A stretch of 64,000 nt of DNA from a bacterium. GTDB lineage: Bacteria > Pseudomonadota > Alphaproteobacteria > Caulobacterales > Caulobacteraceae. Both the position numbers and the translations under genes were made by a program. The notes under the pieces are model-generated. The model was not told the DNA's origin, ran no database searches, and worked only from the letters and a program-made list of their open reading frames with translations. Below, piece after piece: positions 34,448 through 42,694 of this stretch (within the stretch, counting starts at the first letter, position 1; every line of letters begins with the position of its first letter). The stretch spans positions 1-64,000 of the forward strand of contig JAVBXP010000044.1 of the NCBI GenBank assembly GCA_030824495.1, written 5' to 3'.

Positions 34448-35433
34448 AGTCCATTCTCCAGCAGGGTGACGAGGTCGATCTCGGTTTCCGACACCCGGCG
34501 GCCGATCATCGGCCTCTCGACCGAGACTTCGGTTCCGTTGGCGTAGCTGGCGTACATCATCAGGCACATCACGCCCCACTTCAGCGAGCCGAGGGCTTGC
34601 CAGTAGAGTACCCGTGACAGCGGGATCTCTTCCCCACCGGCCGCGACATAGCCGTCCAGCAGGTCGCGATATTCGCCAAAGCCGCCGACCGGACGGTCGC
34701 TGCGGCCGAACCGCCAGGAATTCACGCAGATCCAGCCCAGATCCTCGGCCGGGTCACCCAGATGCGAGAGCTCCCAGTCGAGAACGGCGGCGACTCCCTG
34801 CTCAGGGTCCACCATCAGATTGCCGTTCCGGAAGTCCCCATGCAGCAAGACCGCCGGTCGCGGCGGCGGCGCGTGCTTCTTGAGGTGCTGGAAGGCCAGT
34901 TCCAGGATCGGGCGCTCGGCGCCGGAATTGCGATAGACCTCTTCGTAGCGGGCCAGTTCCTCAAGCGCATCGACGCTCTTCAGACCGGCAGGCGGCGTGG
35001 CCGAATGGATCTGGGCCAGGATCGCGCCGCACTGACGCGCCAGGCCGGGCCGTACAGCTTCGAAACGCGGGTCCGAGACGATCTTGCGGCCGAGGGTCTC
35101 GCCGGAGATCCGCCGGGTAATGTGCGCCTCGCCCAGGCCGTCCTGCGGGCGCGCCAGATGCACCAGCGGCGCGACCGGCGCGCCGACGGCCGACGCCGCG
35201 GTGATCAGGGCGGCCTCGACCTCCAGGGACACCGAACGCGCGGCCTCCGGGTCGAAGGGGGCGGAGCGGCGGCGCAGGATCAACTCCTCTCGGCCCCGCC
35301 CGCCGACCACGGCGAAGGCCCACGTCTCCATGCTGGCGCCGCCCGACAGGCGCTGGAGATCAGCGATCTGCGCGCCCTCCCCGCCCAGCGTCGGGGCCAG
35401 CCCTTTCAGTGCCTCGAAAACCTCGCCCTGCAT
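34444..35433 (-). CDS. Aminoglycoside-phosphotransferase-like kinase
   Basis: A 329-residue APH-fold protein. The catalytic loop is AVLLHGDFRNGNLMVD and the metal motif AAVLDWELSHLGDPAEDLGWICVNSW. Proteins of this type are linked to acyl-CoA dehydrogenases (as in ACAD10/11, where the kinase acts on hydroxyacyl-CoAs), and the divergent neighbour is an acyl-CoA dehydrogenase, so a role in hydroxy-fatty-acid breakdown is likely. Start MQGEVFEALKG at 35433 is preferred over the 29-codon longer ORF. Confidence 0.85.
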   Translation of the reverse strand: MQGEVFEALKGLAPTLGGEGAQIADLQRLSGGASMETWAFAVVGGRGREELILRRRSAPFDPEAARSVSLEVEAALITAASAVGAPVAPLVHLARPQDGLGEAHITRRISGETLGRKIVSDPRFEAVRPGLARQCGAILAQIHSATPPAGLKSVDALEELARYEEVYRNSGAERPILELAFQHLKKHAPPPRPAVLLHGDFRNGNLMVDPEQGVAAVLDWELSHLGDPAEDLGWICVNSWRFGRSDRPVGGFGEYRDLLDGYVAAGGEEIPLSRVLYWQALGSLKWGVMCLMMYASYANGTEVSVERPMIGRRVSETEIDLVTLLENGL

Positions 35434-35476
35434 GACGTTGCGGCGCCTTCCCACTGATCCGACCTGCCGATTGGGG

Positions 35477-35512
35477 AGGTCATTTGATCGTGTGTAAACG
35501 CCGAAATGACCT
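35477..35512. promoter_or_regulatory. Perfect nine-base inverted repeat in divergent promoter
   Basis: AGGTCATTT (35477-35485) and AAATGACCT (35504-35512) are exact inverse copies separated by 18 bases, in the 184-base gap between the phosphotransferase and acyl-CoA dehydrogenase genes. This is a plausible shared operator for both directions. Confidence 0.5.
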
Positions 35513-35617
35513 GCGCCCACCCTGACCCGGCGGAAGCTGAAACCTGGGTTAGAGTGGTTTCAAGCAACTCGAGCGTCGGGACTTCGAGCCGGCGCCAAGC
35601 CCCAGGAGGAGACCGCC

Positions 35618-36910
35618 GTGGACTTCAGCATGCCGCCCGAAATCGAGGCCTATCTGGCCGAGCTGGACGCTTTCATCGAGGCAAAGATCAAGCCGTTGGA
35701 GCTTGAGGACGACAACATCCGCTACTTCGACCATCGGCGTGAATATGAGCGCACCGACTGGGACGCCGGCGGCCTGCCCAAGAAGGAATGGGAAGAGCTG
35801 CTGGCCAAGGCCCGCAAGCTGGCCGACGAGGCCGGTCACCTGCGCTTCGCCTGGCCCAAGGAGATGGGCGGCAAGGACGGTTCCAACCTGGCCATGGCGG
35901 TGATCCGCGAGCACCTGGCCGCCAAGGGTCTAGGCCTGCACAACGACCTGCAGAACGAACACTCGATCGTCGGCAACAACCCCTTCATCCTGATGTTCAA
36001 GGAGTTCGCCACAAACGCCCAGTACGCCCGCGACGGCGACAAGCTGCTGGCCGGGCAGATGCGGACCGGCTTTGGCCTGACCGAGCCCAACCATGGCTCT
36101 GACGCCACCTTCATGGAAACCACGGCGGTCCCTCAGGAAAAGGACGGTCAGCCCGGGTGGCTGATCCGCGGCGAGAAGATGTGGACGACCGGCATGCACG
36201 TGGCCACGCACGTGATGGTCTTTGCTCGGACTTCCGGCAAGGACGGCGACGCCACCGGCATCACCTGCTTCATCGTGCCGGCCGACGCGCCCGGCGTGAA
36301 GGTCGAGGAATACCTCTGGACGTTCAACATGCCGACCGACCACCCGCGGGTCAGCTTCACCGACGTGTGGGTGCCGGAGGACAGCTACTGGGGCCAGATT
36401 GACCGCGGCCTGGGGCTTGGCCAGTCGTTCGTCCACCAGAACCGTATCCGCCAGGCGGCTTCGTCGCTGGGCGCGGCGGTGTTCTGCATCGAAGAGAGCG
36501 TGAAATACGCACGCCACCGCAAGCCGTTCGGCAAGGCGCTGGCCGAGAACCAGGCGATCCAGTGGCCGCTGGTCGAGCTGGCGACCCAGTGCGAGATGCT
36601 GCGGCTGCTGATCCGCAAGACCGCCTGGGACATGGACAACATGCCCCACAAGGAGGTCGAGAAGCAGCTCTCGGACAAGGTATCGATGTGCAATTACTGG
36701 GCTAACCGCCTGGTCTGCGAAGCCGCCGACCGGGCCATGCAGGTGCATGGCGGCATCGGCTATTCACGGCACAAGCCGTTCGAGCACATCTATCGCCACC
36801 ACCGCCGCTATCGGATCACCGAGGGCGCCGAAGAGATCCAGATGCGCAAGGTCGCGGCTTTCCTGTTCGGCTACCTCGGACCGCGCCGCGCCCTGTTCAA
36901 GGACGCCTAG
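35618..36910 (+). CDS. Acyl-CoA dehydrogenase
   Basis: A 430-residue FAD enzyme that oxidises acyl-CoA to enoyl-CoA. MRTGFGLTEPNHGSDATFMETTAV is the FAD/substrate motif. WTTGMHVATHVMVFARTS, RQAASSLGAAVFCIEESVKYARHRKPFGKALAENQAIQWPL and QVHGGIGYSRHKPFEHIYRHHRRYRITEGAEEIQ complete the fold. The GTG start has AGGAGG upstream. It is divergent from the phosphotransferase/DUF6285 pair, which often partners such enzymes. Electrons pass via ETF to the ETF-QO coded at 5560. It overlaps the flavoenzyme stop by four bases (convergent). Confidence 0.93.
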   Translation: MDFSMPPEIEAYLAELDAFIEAKIKPLELEDDNIRYFDHRREYERTDWDAGGLPKKEWEELLAKARKLADEAGHLRFAWPKEMGGKDGSNLAMAVIREHLAAKGLGLHNDLQNEHSIVGNNPFILMFKEFATNAQYARDGDKLLAGQMRTGFGLTEPNHGSDATFMETTAVPQEKDGQPGWLIRGEKMWTTGMHVATHVMVFARTSGKDGDATGITCFIVPADAPGVKVEEYLWTFNMPTDHPRVSFTDVWVPEDSYWGQIDRGLGLGQSFVHQNRIRQAASSLGAAVFCIEESVKYARHRKPFGKALAENQAIQWPLVELATQCEMLRLLIRKTAWDMDNMPHKEVEKQLSDKVSMCNYWANRLVCEAADRAMQVHGGIGYSRHKPFEHIYRHHRRYRITEGAEEIQMRKVAAFLFGYLGPRRALFKDA

Positions 36911-38022
36911 GTCTTCAGCTTGGCGAACATCGCCTTGTGATTGGCGAGGATCTTGGCCGTCGTGGCCGGGTCCTCGTCGGTCGACCAGTTTCCGCGCTCG
37001 AATGTCCCGCCCAGGATGATCCCGTCGCGGCGCGGGAACATGTAGCTCCAGTTCGAGACCAGATTGTAGGTCACCTCCGGCTGCGGCAGCAGGACGACGA
37101 GTTGGCCGCGCGCCGGGATCATCTCCTTGTCGCCGAAGAGTTCTCCCGCGCCGAGGCCGGTGCAGTTGAAGACCACCGGTTCCTTCAACGCCTGGAGCTC
37201 GGACTGGCTCTTGAAGTCACGCACCACGATGCGCCCGCCCGCGGCGAAGACATCCTCCATCATGGCCTGAAGGTAGATCGGCGGCTCCACCATCATGCTG
37301 TCCCAGTACTGCAGGATCGACCTGCCGAAGGGATGTTCACCGGCTGGCACGGTCCGACGCTCCGGCGCCAGGGCGGCGAGCCGGTTGAACAGGAAACTCC
37401 CGCCCAGATCGTCTTCGTCGAGGGAATAGTTCCGGGTCCACCGCACGCCATATTCCGGCGCGGAGAGTTGCTGGAAATGCAGGTAGGAGAGCTTCGCCGC
37501 CTTTTCGAACTGCGTGATGAACTGCGGCGTCGCATCCTTGGCGCTGAAGACCGACGCCGGCCACCACTGGCCGCCGGCGATGTTTGACGTCGTCTCGGGC
37601 GGCAAGGCCTTGGCGTAGATGGTTACTCGGCCGCCGCGACGCTGGATCAAGCGGGCGGTGGCCAGGCCGACCGCCCCGCAGCCGAGGACGGCGTAGTCCC
37701 GCTCGGGTCCCACGAATCCCTCGTCCACAGCGAGATGCGAAGTCCCCCAGGACATGGTGATCCCGCCGCCGCCGTGACCGTAGTTGTGCACCAAGGTCTT
37801 GTCGCCGAAGCGCTCGGCCCGGACCACAAAACCGCCAGGGCGATAGGGCCGCAGCCCGGCGACCACCCGGATCACTCGATCTTCCGAGACGTGAACGGGC
37901 GCCAGCCGCAGCCGCCCGCGCGGTTGCAGCGGATCGGAGAACGTCGCCGTGGTTCCGGTCGCGGTGCACCCCGCGAGTGCGCCGCCCGCCAGCATCAGTC
38001 CGAAATTTCGCCGCGTCGTCAT
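36907..38022 (-). CDS. Tat-exported, apparently circularly permuted D-amino-acid-oxidase-like flavoenzyme
   Basis: A 371-residue protein. It starts MTTRRNFGLMLAGGALAGC, a twin-arginine signal with a lipobox (C19). Residues 50-95 read RVIRVVAGLRPYRPGGFVVRAERFGDKTLVHNYGHGGGGITMSWG, which in normal DAOs is the last part of the chain (substrate Arg and the HNYGHGG flavin loop). The FAD Rossmann motif YAVLGCGAVGLATARLIQRRGG (110-131) comes after it, then TTSNIAGGQWWP, VVFNCTGLGAGELFGD and RGQLVV. The chain ends at LGGTFERGNWSTDEDPATTAKIL. The order is therefore permuted. All key DAO motifs remain, so activity on a D-amino or imino acid in the periplasm is plausible. Confidence 0.85.
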   Translation of the reverse strand: MTTRRNFGLMLAGGALAGCTATGTTATFSDPLQPRGRLRLAPVHVSEDRVIRVVAGLRPYRPGGFVVRAERFGDKTLVHNYGHGGGGITMSWGTSHLAVDEGFVGPERDYAVLGCGAVGLATARLIQRRGGRVTIYAKALPPETTSNIAGGQWWPASVFSAKDATPQFITQFEKAAKLSYLHFQQLSAPEYGVRWTRNYSLDEDDLGGSFLFNRLAALAPERRTVPAGEHPFGRSILQYWDSMMVEPPIYLQAMMEDVFAAGGRIVVRDFKSQSELQALKEPVVFNCTGLGAGELFGDKEMIPARGQLVVLLPQPEVTYNLVSNWSYMFPRRDGIILGGTFERGNWSTDEDPATTAKILANHKAMFAKLKT

Positions 38023-38116
38023 ACGCCCCCCTACTCTCTCGTTGCGAATTAGGATGAGCGCGGGCGACGTGCGCAACCCCAGATCGCGCGGCCTGGTGCA
38101 GATTGTTCGCGCCGTC

Positions 38117-39526
38117 TCAGGCGTAGGCGGGCTGGCCGTACAGACGGTCGAAAACCGGTGGAAGGCTGTCGGGCAGGCCCAGCAACGGGCCGGACGACAG
38201 CAAAAGCACCACTTCGTCGCCCTTCAGGTTCGAAAGGGCGGCGGTCGCCTGCTCGCGGCTGGCCACCGCCTCGACCGCAACACCGGCGGCGCGGGTCCGG
38301 GCCACAATCTCCTCGTGGCTCGATTGATGGTGACTGTCCGCTCCGTGCACCGGTGGCGGGCAGATCAGCACCCGAGAGGCGCCTTCGAACACGGTGTCGT
38401 ACCAGGAGAGCGCGTCGCGGCTGCGCCAGCTGAAGGTATGGGGCTCGAAGACCACGACCAACGGGCGGCTGGGATAGTGCAGCCGCATCGCACTAATGGC
38501 CGAGTGGGCCTTTTCGTACGAGCTGCCGAAGCCCTCGATGACCGGGACCGCCGAGGTGGTTGTCAGGCGATCAAGCCGGCGGCGAATTCCTGCGAAACTG
38601 GCCAGGCCCGCGACCAGCGCCGCCTCGCTCACCAGTTCGCGCTCCAGCAGGAAGGCGGCGACGCCGACGATGTTCTCGACATTGTGCGCGCCCAGAAGCT
38701 GGGTGGTGAGGGCGATCTTGCGGCCGCCCAGCCCGATCAGGTCGAAGCGCGTGGTTTCGCCATAGACGACATCGCGGCTAAACCAGCCATCGCAGGGCGC
38801 TGTGTCGTACCAGACCACGCGGGCCTTGGTTTCATGCGCCACGGCGCGGATGGCTGGGTGATCACGCATCACCGCCACGCCCTGCGCCGGCAAGGCGCGC
38901 AGCAGATCGAGGAACGGCGCCTCGTACTCGGCGAAGGTCGGGAAGACGTTGACGTGGTCGTGGACCAGCGAGGTCAGCAGCAGGTGGTCGGGGTGATAGA
39001 GCGCGAACTTGGAGCGGCGGTCGGTGGCCGAAACGATGTACTCATCGCCCTCCAGCACCACGTCGCCGCCGCCCCATTGGCCGGTCGCCGGCAACGACGG
39101 CGAGATCGCCCCGACCATCCAGCCTGGATCAGCCCCCGCCTGCAGCAGGATGTGGGCCATCAGGGCGGTGCAGGTCGACTTGCCGAACGATCCGGCGACC
39201 ACGGTGGTCAGGCGACCGCTGGTCACCTCGCCGAGCATTTCGGCGAAGGTGGTGACCCGCGCGCCCCGCGCCCTGGCCTCGATGACCTCGGGATTGGATT
39301 CCGCCCCCAGCTTGGCGCTGGTTCCGAGGATCAGGATGTCGAGGTCGGCGGGGAGATTCGCCGCGTCGAATCGCCGGTGGAAAGGAAAGCCCAACCCTTC
39401 GACATAGGTCGACATCGGCGGGAATACGTCTTCGTCGGAACCGGAGATTTCGTGGCCTGCGTCGCGCAGCATCAGGGCGACGGCGCTCATGCCCGCCCCA
39501 GCTATTCCCGTGAAATGGATGCGCAT
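38117..39526 (-). CDS. mpl: UDP-N-acetylmuramate:tripeptide ligase Mpl
   Basis: A 469-residue Mur-ligase-family enzyme that joins recycled L-Ala-gamma-D-Glu-meso-DAP to UDP-MurNAc. MRIHFTGIAGAGMSAVALMLRDAGHEISGSDEDVFPPMSTYVEGLG is the Rossmann uridine domain. VVAGSFGKSTCTALMAHIL is the ATP loop. VIEGFGSSYEKAHSAISAMRLHYPSRPLVVVFEPHTFSWRS spans the C-terminal domain. MurC is similar, but the MSTYVEGLG pattern and the distance from a division cluster favour Mpl. Start at 39526; the longer ORF is not supported. The lytic transglycosylase in this window yields substrates for the same recycling. Confidence 0.85.
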   Translation of the reverse strand: MRIHFTGIAGAGMSAVALMLRDAGHEISGSDEDVFPPMSTYVEGLGFPFHRRFDAANLPADLDILILGTSAKLGAESNPEVIEARARGARVTTFAEMLGEVTSGRLTTVVAGSFGKSTCTALMAHILLQAGADPGWMVGAISPSLPATGQWGGGDVVLEGDEYIVSATDRRSKFALYHPDHLLLTSLVHDHVNVFPTFAEYEAPFLDLLRALPAQGVAVMRDHPAIRAVAHETKARVVWYDTAPCDGWFSRDVVYGETTRFDLIGLGGRKIALTTQLLGAHNVENIVGVAAFLLERELVSEAALVAGLASFAGIRRRLDRLTTTSAVPVIEGFGSSYEKAHSAISAMRLHYPSRPLVVVFEPHTFSWRSRDALSWYDTVFEGASRVLICPPPVHGADSHHQSSHEEIVARTRAAGVAVEAVASREQATAALSNLKGDEVVLLLSSGPLLGLPDSLPPVFDRLYGQPAYA

Positions 39527-39622
39527 TCCGCCCAAAACCTCTGTTTCCCTGCTGGTATCGAGCCACGCGCCGCCCGTCGAGGGGCTAAGGCGTCGCGGCC
39601 CGCCCATTCAGCGCCAAGCCCG

Positions 39623-39639
39623 TTAACCCCCGACTAACC
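39623..39639. promoter_or_regulatory. CtrA-box-like site upstream of mpl
   Basis: TTAACCCCCGACTAACC fits TTAA-N7-TTAAC, the CtrA consensus, with one mismatch (CTAAC for TTAAC). It lies about 97 bases upstream of the mpl start. Confidence 0.3.
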
Positions 39640-39809
39640 AAGCGATCAGAGCGCCCGGGCCACCCTCAGGGAAGACACCCCGCCGCAAAACACTCTGAAC
39701 GACGGCGCCGACAGGGTTCCTTTTCGCTCCCTGTGGGCGCTTTTCGATCGCCGCACTTCTGCGCTTGCGCGCCCGACGAACGCTGGGTATATCGCCGCCT
39801 CCAACGTGA

Positions 39810-39885
39810 TCCCCGATAGCTCAGCTGGTAGAGCAGTCGGCTGTTAACCGACTTGTCGCAGGTTCGAGTCCTGCTCGGGGAGCCA
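39810..39885 (+). tRNA. tRNA-Asn (GTT), copy 1
   Basis: Acceptor TCCCCGA / TCGGGGA, D-arm GCTCAGCTGGTAGAGC, anticodon stem GTCGG / CCGAC with loop CTGTTAA (anticodon GTT), T-arm GCAGGTTCGAGTCCTGC, discriminator G and encoded CCA. Confidence 0.96.
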
Positions 39886-39996
39886 CCTTGGATTTCCACT
39901 TCAGCCGTAGAGATACTTCCCCCGTCCGGGAGCGACTTTGATCGTGGCTGATTGCACACCCGACCAAGGCTGGGTATATCGCCGCCTCCAACGTGA

Positions 39997-40072
39997 TCCT
40001 CGATAGCTCAGTTGGTAGAGCAGTCGGCTGTTAACCGACTTGTCGCAGGTTCGAGTCCTGCTCGGGGAGCCA
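39997..40072 (+). tRNA. tRNA-Asn (GTT), copy 2
   Basis: Same as copy 1 except two changes: the acceptor 5' strand is TCCTCGA (a T-G wobble in place of a C-G pair) and the D-loop has GCTCAGTTGG. The fold is intact and CCA is encoded. The start-to-start spacing is 187 bases. Confidence 0.95.
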
Positions 40073-40174
40073 CCTTGGATTTCCATTCCAACTGGTAGAG
40101 ACGCCCGCCCCGCTGGGGAGCGGCGCTTCGTCTTGGCCGATTGCAAGCATGGCTCGCGGCGGTAAGCTCGCCTC

Positions 40175-40795
40175 ATGTCCGAGCCTCGATCCATCAAACG
40201 CCGCACCTTCCTCGTCGCCGCGGCCGCGACCGCCGCCTCCCCGACCTTGGCCCAGGCGCCCGCCGCGCCAGTGCGGGTCAAGCTGGAGACCGGCGATGGG
40301 CCGATCGTCCTGGAGCTCTATCCAGACAAGGCGCCGATCACCGCCGGCAACTTCCTGCGCTATGTCGACGGCAAGCGATTTGACGGGGCGACCTTTTATC
40401 GGGCGTCGAAGGTGCCCAATGCGCCGGAGTTTGGCCTGATCCAGGGCGGTGTGCAGAACGATCCGGCCCGTGTCCTGAAGCCCATCGCCCACGAACCGAC
40501 CACCAAGACCGGCCTTTCGCATACCGATGGGGTGATCTCGATGGGGCGGACCAATCCCGGCACGGCCACCTCGGACTTCTTCATCGTCCTGGGCGACATG
40601 ACCTACATGGACGCCGATCCGAAACAGCCTGGCGACAATCTGGGCTTCGCGGCCTTCGGTAAGGTCGTCGAGGGCATGGACACGGCGCGCAAGATTCTGG
40701 CCGAACCTACATCCCAGACCGCCGGCGTCGGGGTTATGAAGGGCGAAATGCTGGCCAAGCCGGTGAAGATCATCAGCGCTCGCCGGGTGAACTGA
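40175..40795 (+). CDS. Exported cyclophilin-type peptidyl-prolyl isomerase
   Basis: A 206-residue protein with an N-terminal export signal (SIKRRTFLVAAAATAASPTLAQA; the RR pair could allow Tat use). The cyclophilin fold follows: VRVKLETGDGPIVLELYPDKAPITAGNFLRYVDG, FDGATFYRAS, FGLIQGGVQND, and GVISMGRTNPGTATSDFFIVLGDM. It assists folding in the periplasm. It is downstream of the tRNA-Asn pair and convergent with the GIY-YIG-like gene. Confidence 0.9.
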   Translation: MSEPRSIKRRTFLVAAAATAASPTLAQAPAAPVRVKLETGDGPIVLELYPDKAPITAGNFLRYVDGKRFDGATFYRASKVPNAPEFGLIQGGVQNDPARVLKPIAHEPTTKTGLSHTDGVISMGRTNPGTATSDFFIVLGDMTYMDADPKQPGDNLGFAAFGKVVEGMDTARKILAEPTSQTAGVGVMKGEMLAKPVKIISARRVN

Positions 40796-40804
40796 AGCCC
40801 GGGC

Positions 40805-41173
40805 TCAGTGGCCGCCTTCTACCCAGGGCACGCCCGCCGCGCGGAACGCCTCCGCCAGCGCAGCTTCCAGGTCCAGCGCCTCCCAGCGGCGCATCGGATT
40901 GAGGTGCGCCACGAGGTCCGGCAATAGCCGCACGCCGAAGCGCCGAGCCGCGCCGCTGGCCTTGTAGCCGGTCTTGTGCTGGTCGAAGCGTAGGTCCGGG
41001 TCGCGCGAGGTTTGGCCGACATAGAGGCCCCAGGGCTCGGCGCGGCGGCTATCGTGCAGCATGACGACATAGACCGACTGCCCGCCCCGGGAGGCTCCAC
41101 GGGTGGTCGCCTTAAGCGTGAGGGCGGCGCGCTGCGCCTTCCCCAGCCATGGCGGGCCAAGATCTCGAGACAC
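40805..41173 (-). CDS. GIY-YIG-like small protein
   Basis: A 122-residue protein. SVYVVMLHD and WGLYVGQTS stand in the GIY and YIG positions, RFDQHK supplies the usual Arg, and DLEAALAEAFRAAG a Glu. This fits a small GIY-YIG nuclease-like domain, though the motifs are loose. The GTG start is nine bases after the MocR stop and has a weak ribosome site, so the start is uncertain. Function is unknown. Confidence 0.55.
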   Translation of the reverse strand: MSRDLGPPWLGKAQRAALTLKATTRGASRGGQSVYVVMLHDSRRAEPWGLYVGQTSRDPDLRFDQHKTGYKASGAARRFGVRLLPDLVAHLNPMRRWEALDLEAALAEAFRAAGVPWVEGGH

Positions 41174-41182
41174 GGCCAGGGC

Positions 41183-42589
41183 CTAGGCCGCCGGGCGGCG
41201 AGCGGCCGCGCCGTCCATCGCCGAGGCAAGGACCTCATAGACACGCGGATCTACCGACTGGGCCGCATTGAACCGCAGATAGCTTCCGGCCGATTGCGAC
41301 AGGCTGAAAGCGTTTCCGGGGGCCAGCACCACGCCTTGCCCCAAAGCGCGCTGAGCCACCTCCCCCGAATCCAGGCCGCCTGGCAGCGCGCACCACAGGA
41401 ACATGCCGGCCGTGGGCTGGGTCCACGGCGTCAGCCCAAGCGCCACGAGCCGGGCGGAGGTCTCGCCCCGCGCCCGGGCCAGGCGCTCGCGCAGGCTGTC
41501 GAGATAGCGGCGATGACCGCCATCCTTGAGGATCGCCAACACCAGCTCGGCCGCCAGATGCCCGCCGCCGAACGAGGTCGCCACCTTCAGGTCGATCAGG
41601 CCCTCGATCCAGGCCGGCCGCGCAGCGATGTAGCCACAGCGGGCGGCGGCCGAGAGGGTCTTGGAAAAGCTGCCGATGCTGATGACCCGGTCCAGCCCGT
41701 CGAACGCCGCCAGGCGCGGCGCCGGCTCGTGCTCGAAGTCAGCATAGATGTCGTCCTCGACGATCAGCAGGTCGTGGCGTTCGGCGAGCTTCAGGATGCG
41801 ATGGGCGGCCACCGGCGACAGCGAGGCGCCAGTCGGGTTATGCGGCCCGGAATTAGTGATGTAGAGGCGCGGCGAGTGCTCAGCCAGGACCTCGGCAAAG
41901 GCCTCGATATCGGGCCCGGCCTGCGTATAGGGCACGCCAACGACCTTTACCCGGTGCGCCCGCAGCATGGCGTGGAAGTTGAAGTAGCAGGGATCATCGA
42001 CCAGCACGGTGTCGCCCGGCTCCAGCAGGAAGCGGCAGACGAGGTCGATGGCCTGGGTGCCCGACTCGGTCAGCATGATCTGACTGGGCGACGCCTCGAC
42101 GCTGTGTTCAGCCATCCTCCGAGCCAGGAGCTGGCGCAGGGCCGGCGAGCCCAGCGGCGGACCGTAGTCGGTGAGGTTCTGGGCGTCGGCCCTGGCCAGG
42201 GTCCGCAGACCACGGCGTATCCCCTCCTCCGGCATCCATGAAACCGGCAGCCAGCCGCAGCCTGGCTTGAGGGCCTCGGGACCAGCCTCCAGGGACTGGC
42301 GCGACACCCACAAGGGGTCGATGGAGCGATCGCGGCGCGGCTCCAACTCCGAAAGCGCCAAGGGCGGCGTGTGACCGGCCACGTAGAACCCGGAGCCGCG
42401 CCGGGGCTGGATCACCCCCTCGGCGGCCAGGCGGTCATAGGCCTCGACCACCGTGGATTTGGACACCCCCATCGCCGCGGCGAAGGCGCGGATCGACGGC
42501 GCCTTTGCGCCCGGCGCCAGGGCGCGGCGGGCGATCCGCTGGCGGACCTCGGACATGGTCCGTTCAACTAGGGAAAGTTCGAGCGCCAT
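41183..42589 (-). CDS. MocR/GntR-type regulator with aminotransferase domain
   Basis: A 468-residue fusion: an N-terminal winged helix (LVERTMSEVRQRIARRALAPGAKAPSIRAFAAAMGVSKSTVVEAYDRLAAEGVIQPRRGSGFYV) joined to a fold-type I aminotransferase domain with the PLP lysine in VISIGSFSKTLSAAARCGYIAA. Such proteins are transcription regulators that sense PLP or an amino compound. It is divergent from an EamA-type transporter, the usual target. Start MALELSLVERTM (42589) is chosen over the 30-codon longer ORF. Confidence 0.9.
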   Translation of the reverse strand: MALELSLVERTMSEVRQRIARRALAPGAKAPSIRAFAAAMGVSKSTVVEAYDRLAAEGVIQPRRGSGFYVAGHTPPLALSELEPRRDRSIDPLWVSRQSLEAGPEALKPGCGWLPVSWMPEEGIRRGLRTLARADAQNLTDYGPPLGSPALRQLLARRMAEHSVEASPSQIMLTESGTQAIDLVCRFLLEPGDTVLVDDPCYFNFHAMLRAHRVKVVGVPYTQAGPDIEAFAEVLAEHSPRLYITNSGPHNPTGASLSPVAAHRILKLAERHDLLIVEDDIYADFEHEPAPRLAAFDGLDRVISIGSFSKTLSAAARCGYIAARPAWIEGLIDLKVATSFGGGHLAAELVLAILKDGGHRRYLDSLRERLARARGETSARLVALGLTPWTQPTAGMFLWCALPGGLDSGEVAQRALGQGVVLAPGNAFSLSQSAGSYLRFNAAQSVDPRVYEVLASAMDGAAARRPAA

Positions 42590-42610
42590 CCGTACCGGCC
42601 TTCGGATCAA

Positions 42611-42636
42611 TACAGTTTGGCGTAATTGTACTGCAC
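42611..42636. promoter_or_regulatory. Possible MocR operator/promoter
   Basis: TACAGTTTGGCGTAATTGTACTGCA is an AT-richer segment midway between the divergent mocR and eamA genes, with the short inverse pair CAGT / ACTG. It may hold overlapping promoters and the regulator site. Confidence 0.3.
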
Positions 42637-42694
42637 TGTGCCTGGATTGGCCAACCCACCGCCGCGATACCCGTCGCACGACAAGGAGCGTGCG

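Larger units (their letters stand above)
39770..40143. repeat. Tandem duplication of a 187-base tRNA-Asn unit
   Basis: Two units of about 187 bases (39770-39956 and 39957-40143) each hold a tRNA-Asn with the same left flank (GCTGGGTATATCGCCGCCTCCAACGTGA) and right flank (CACCTTGGATTTCCA). The tRNA parts are almost identical and the far flanks have diverged. Confidence 0.8.

Noticed and set aside
37949-39637. 562-codon ORF antisense to mpl
   Set aside because: mpl is well supported; the opposing frame shows shadow composition.
39666-40281. ORFs with GGSPSRTRTCDKSVNSRLLYQLSYRGSR
   Set aside because: These peptides are the antisense translation of the two tRNA-Asn genes, a well-known false call.
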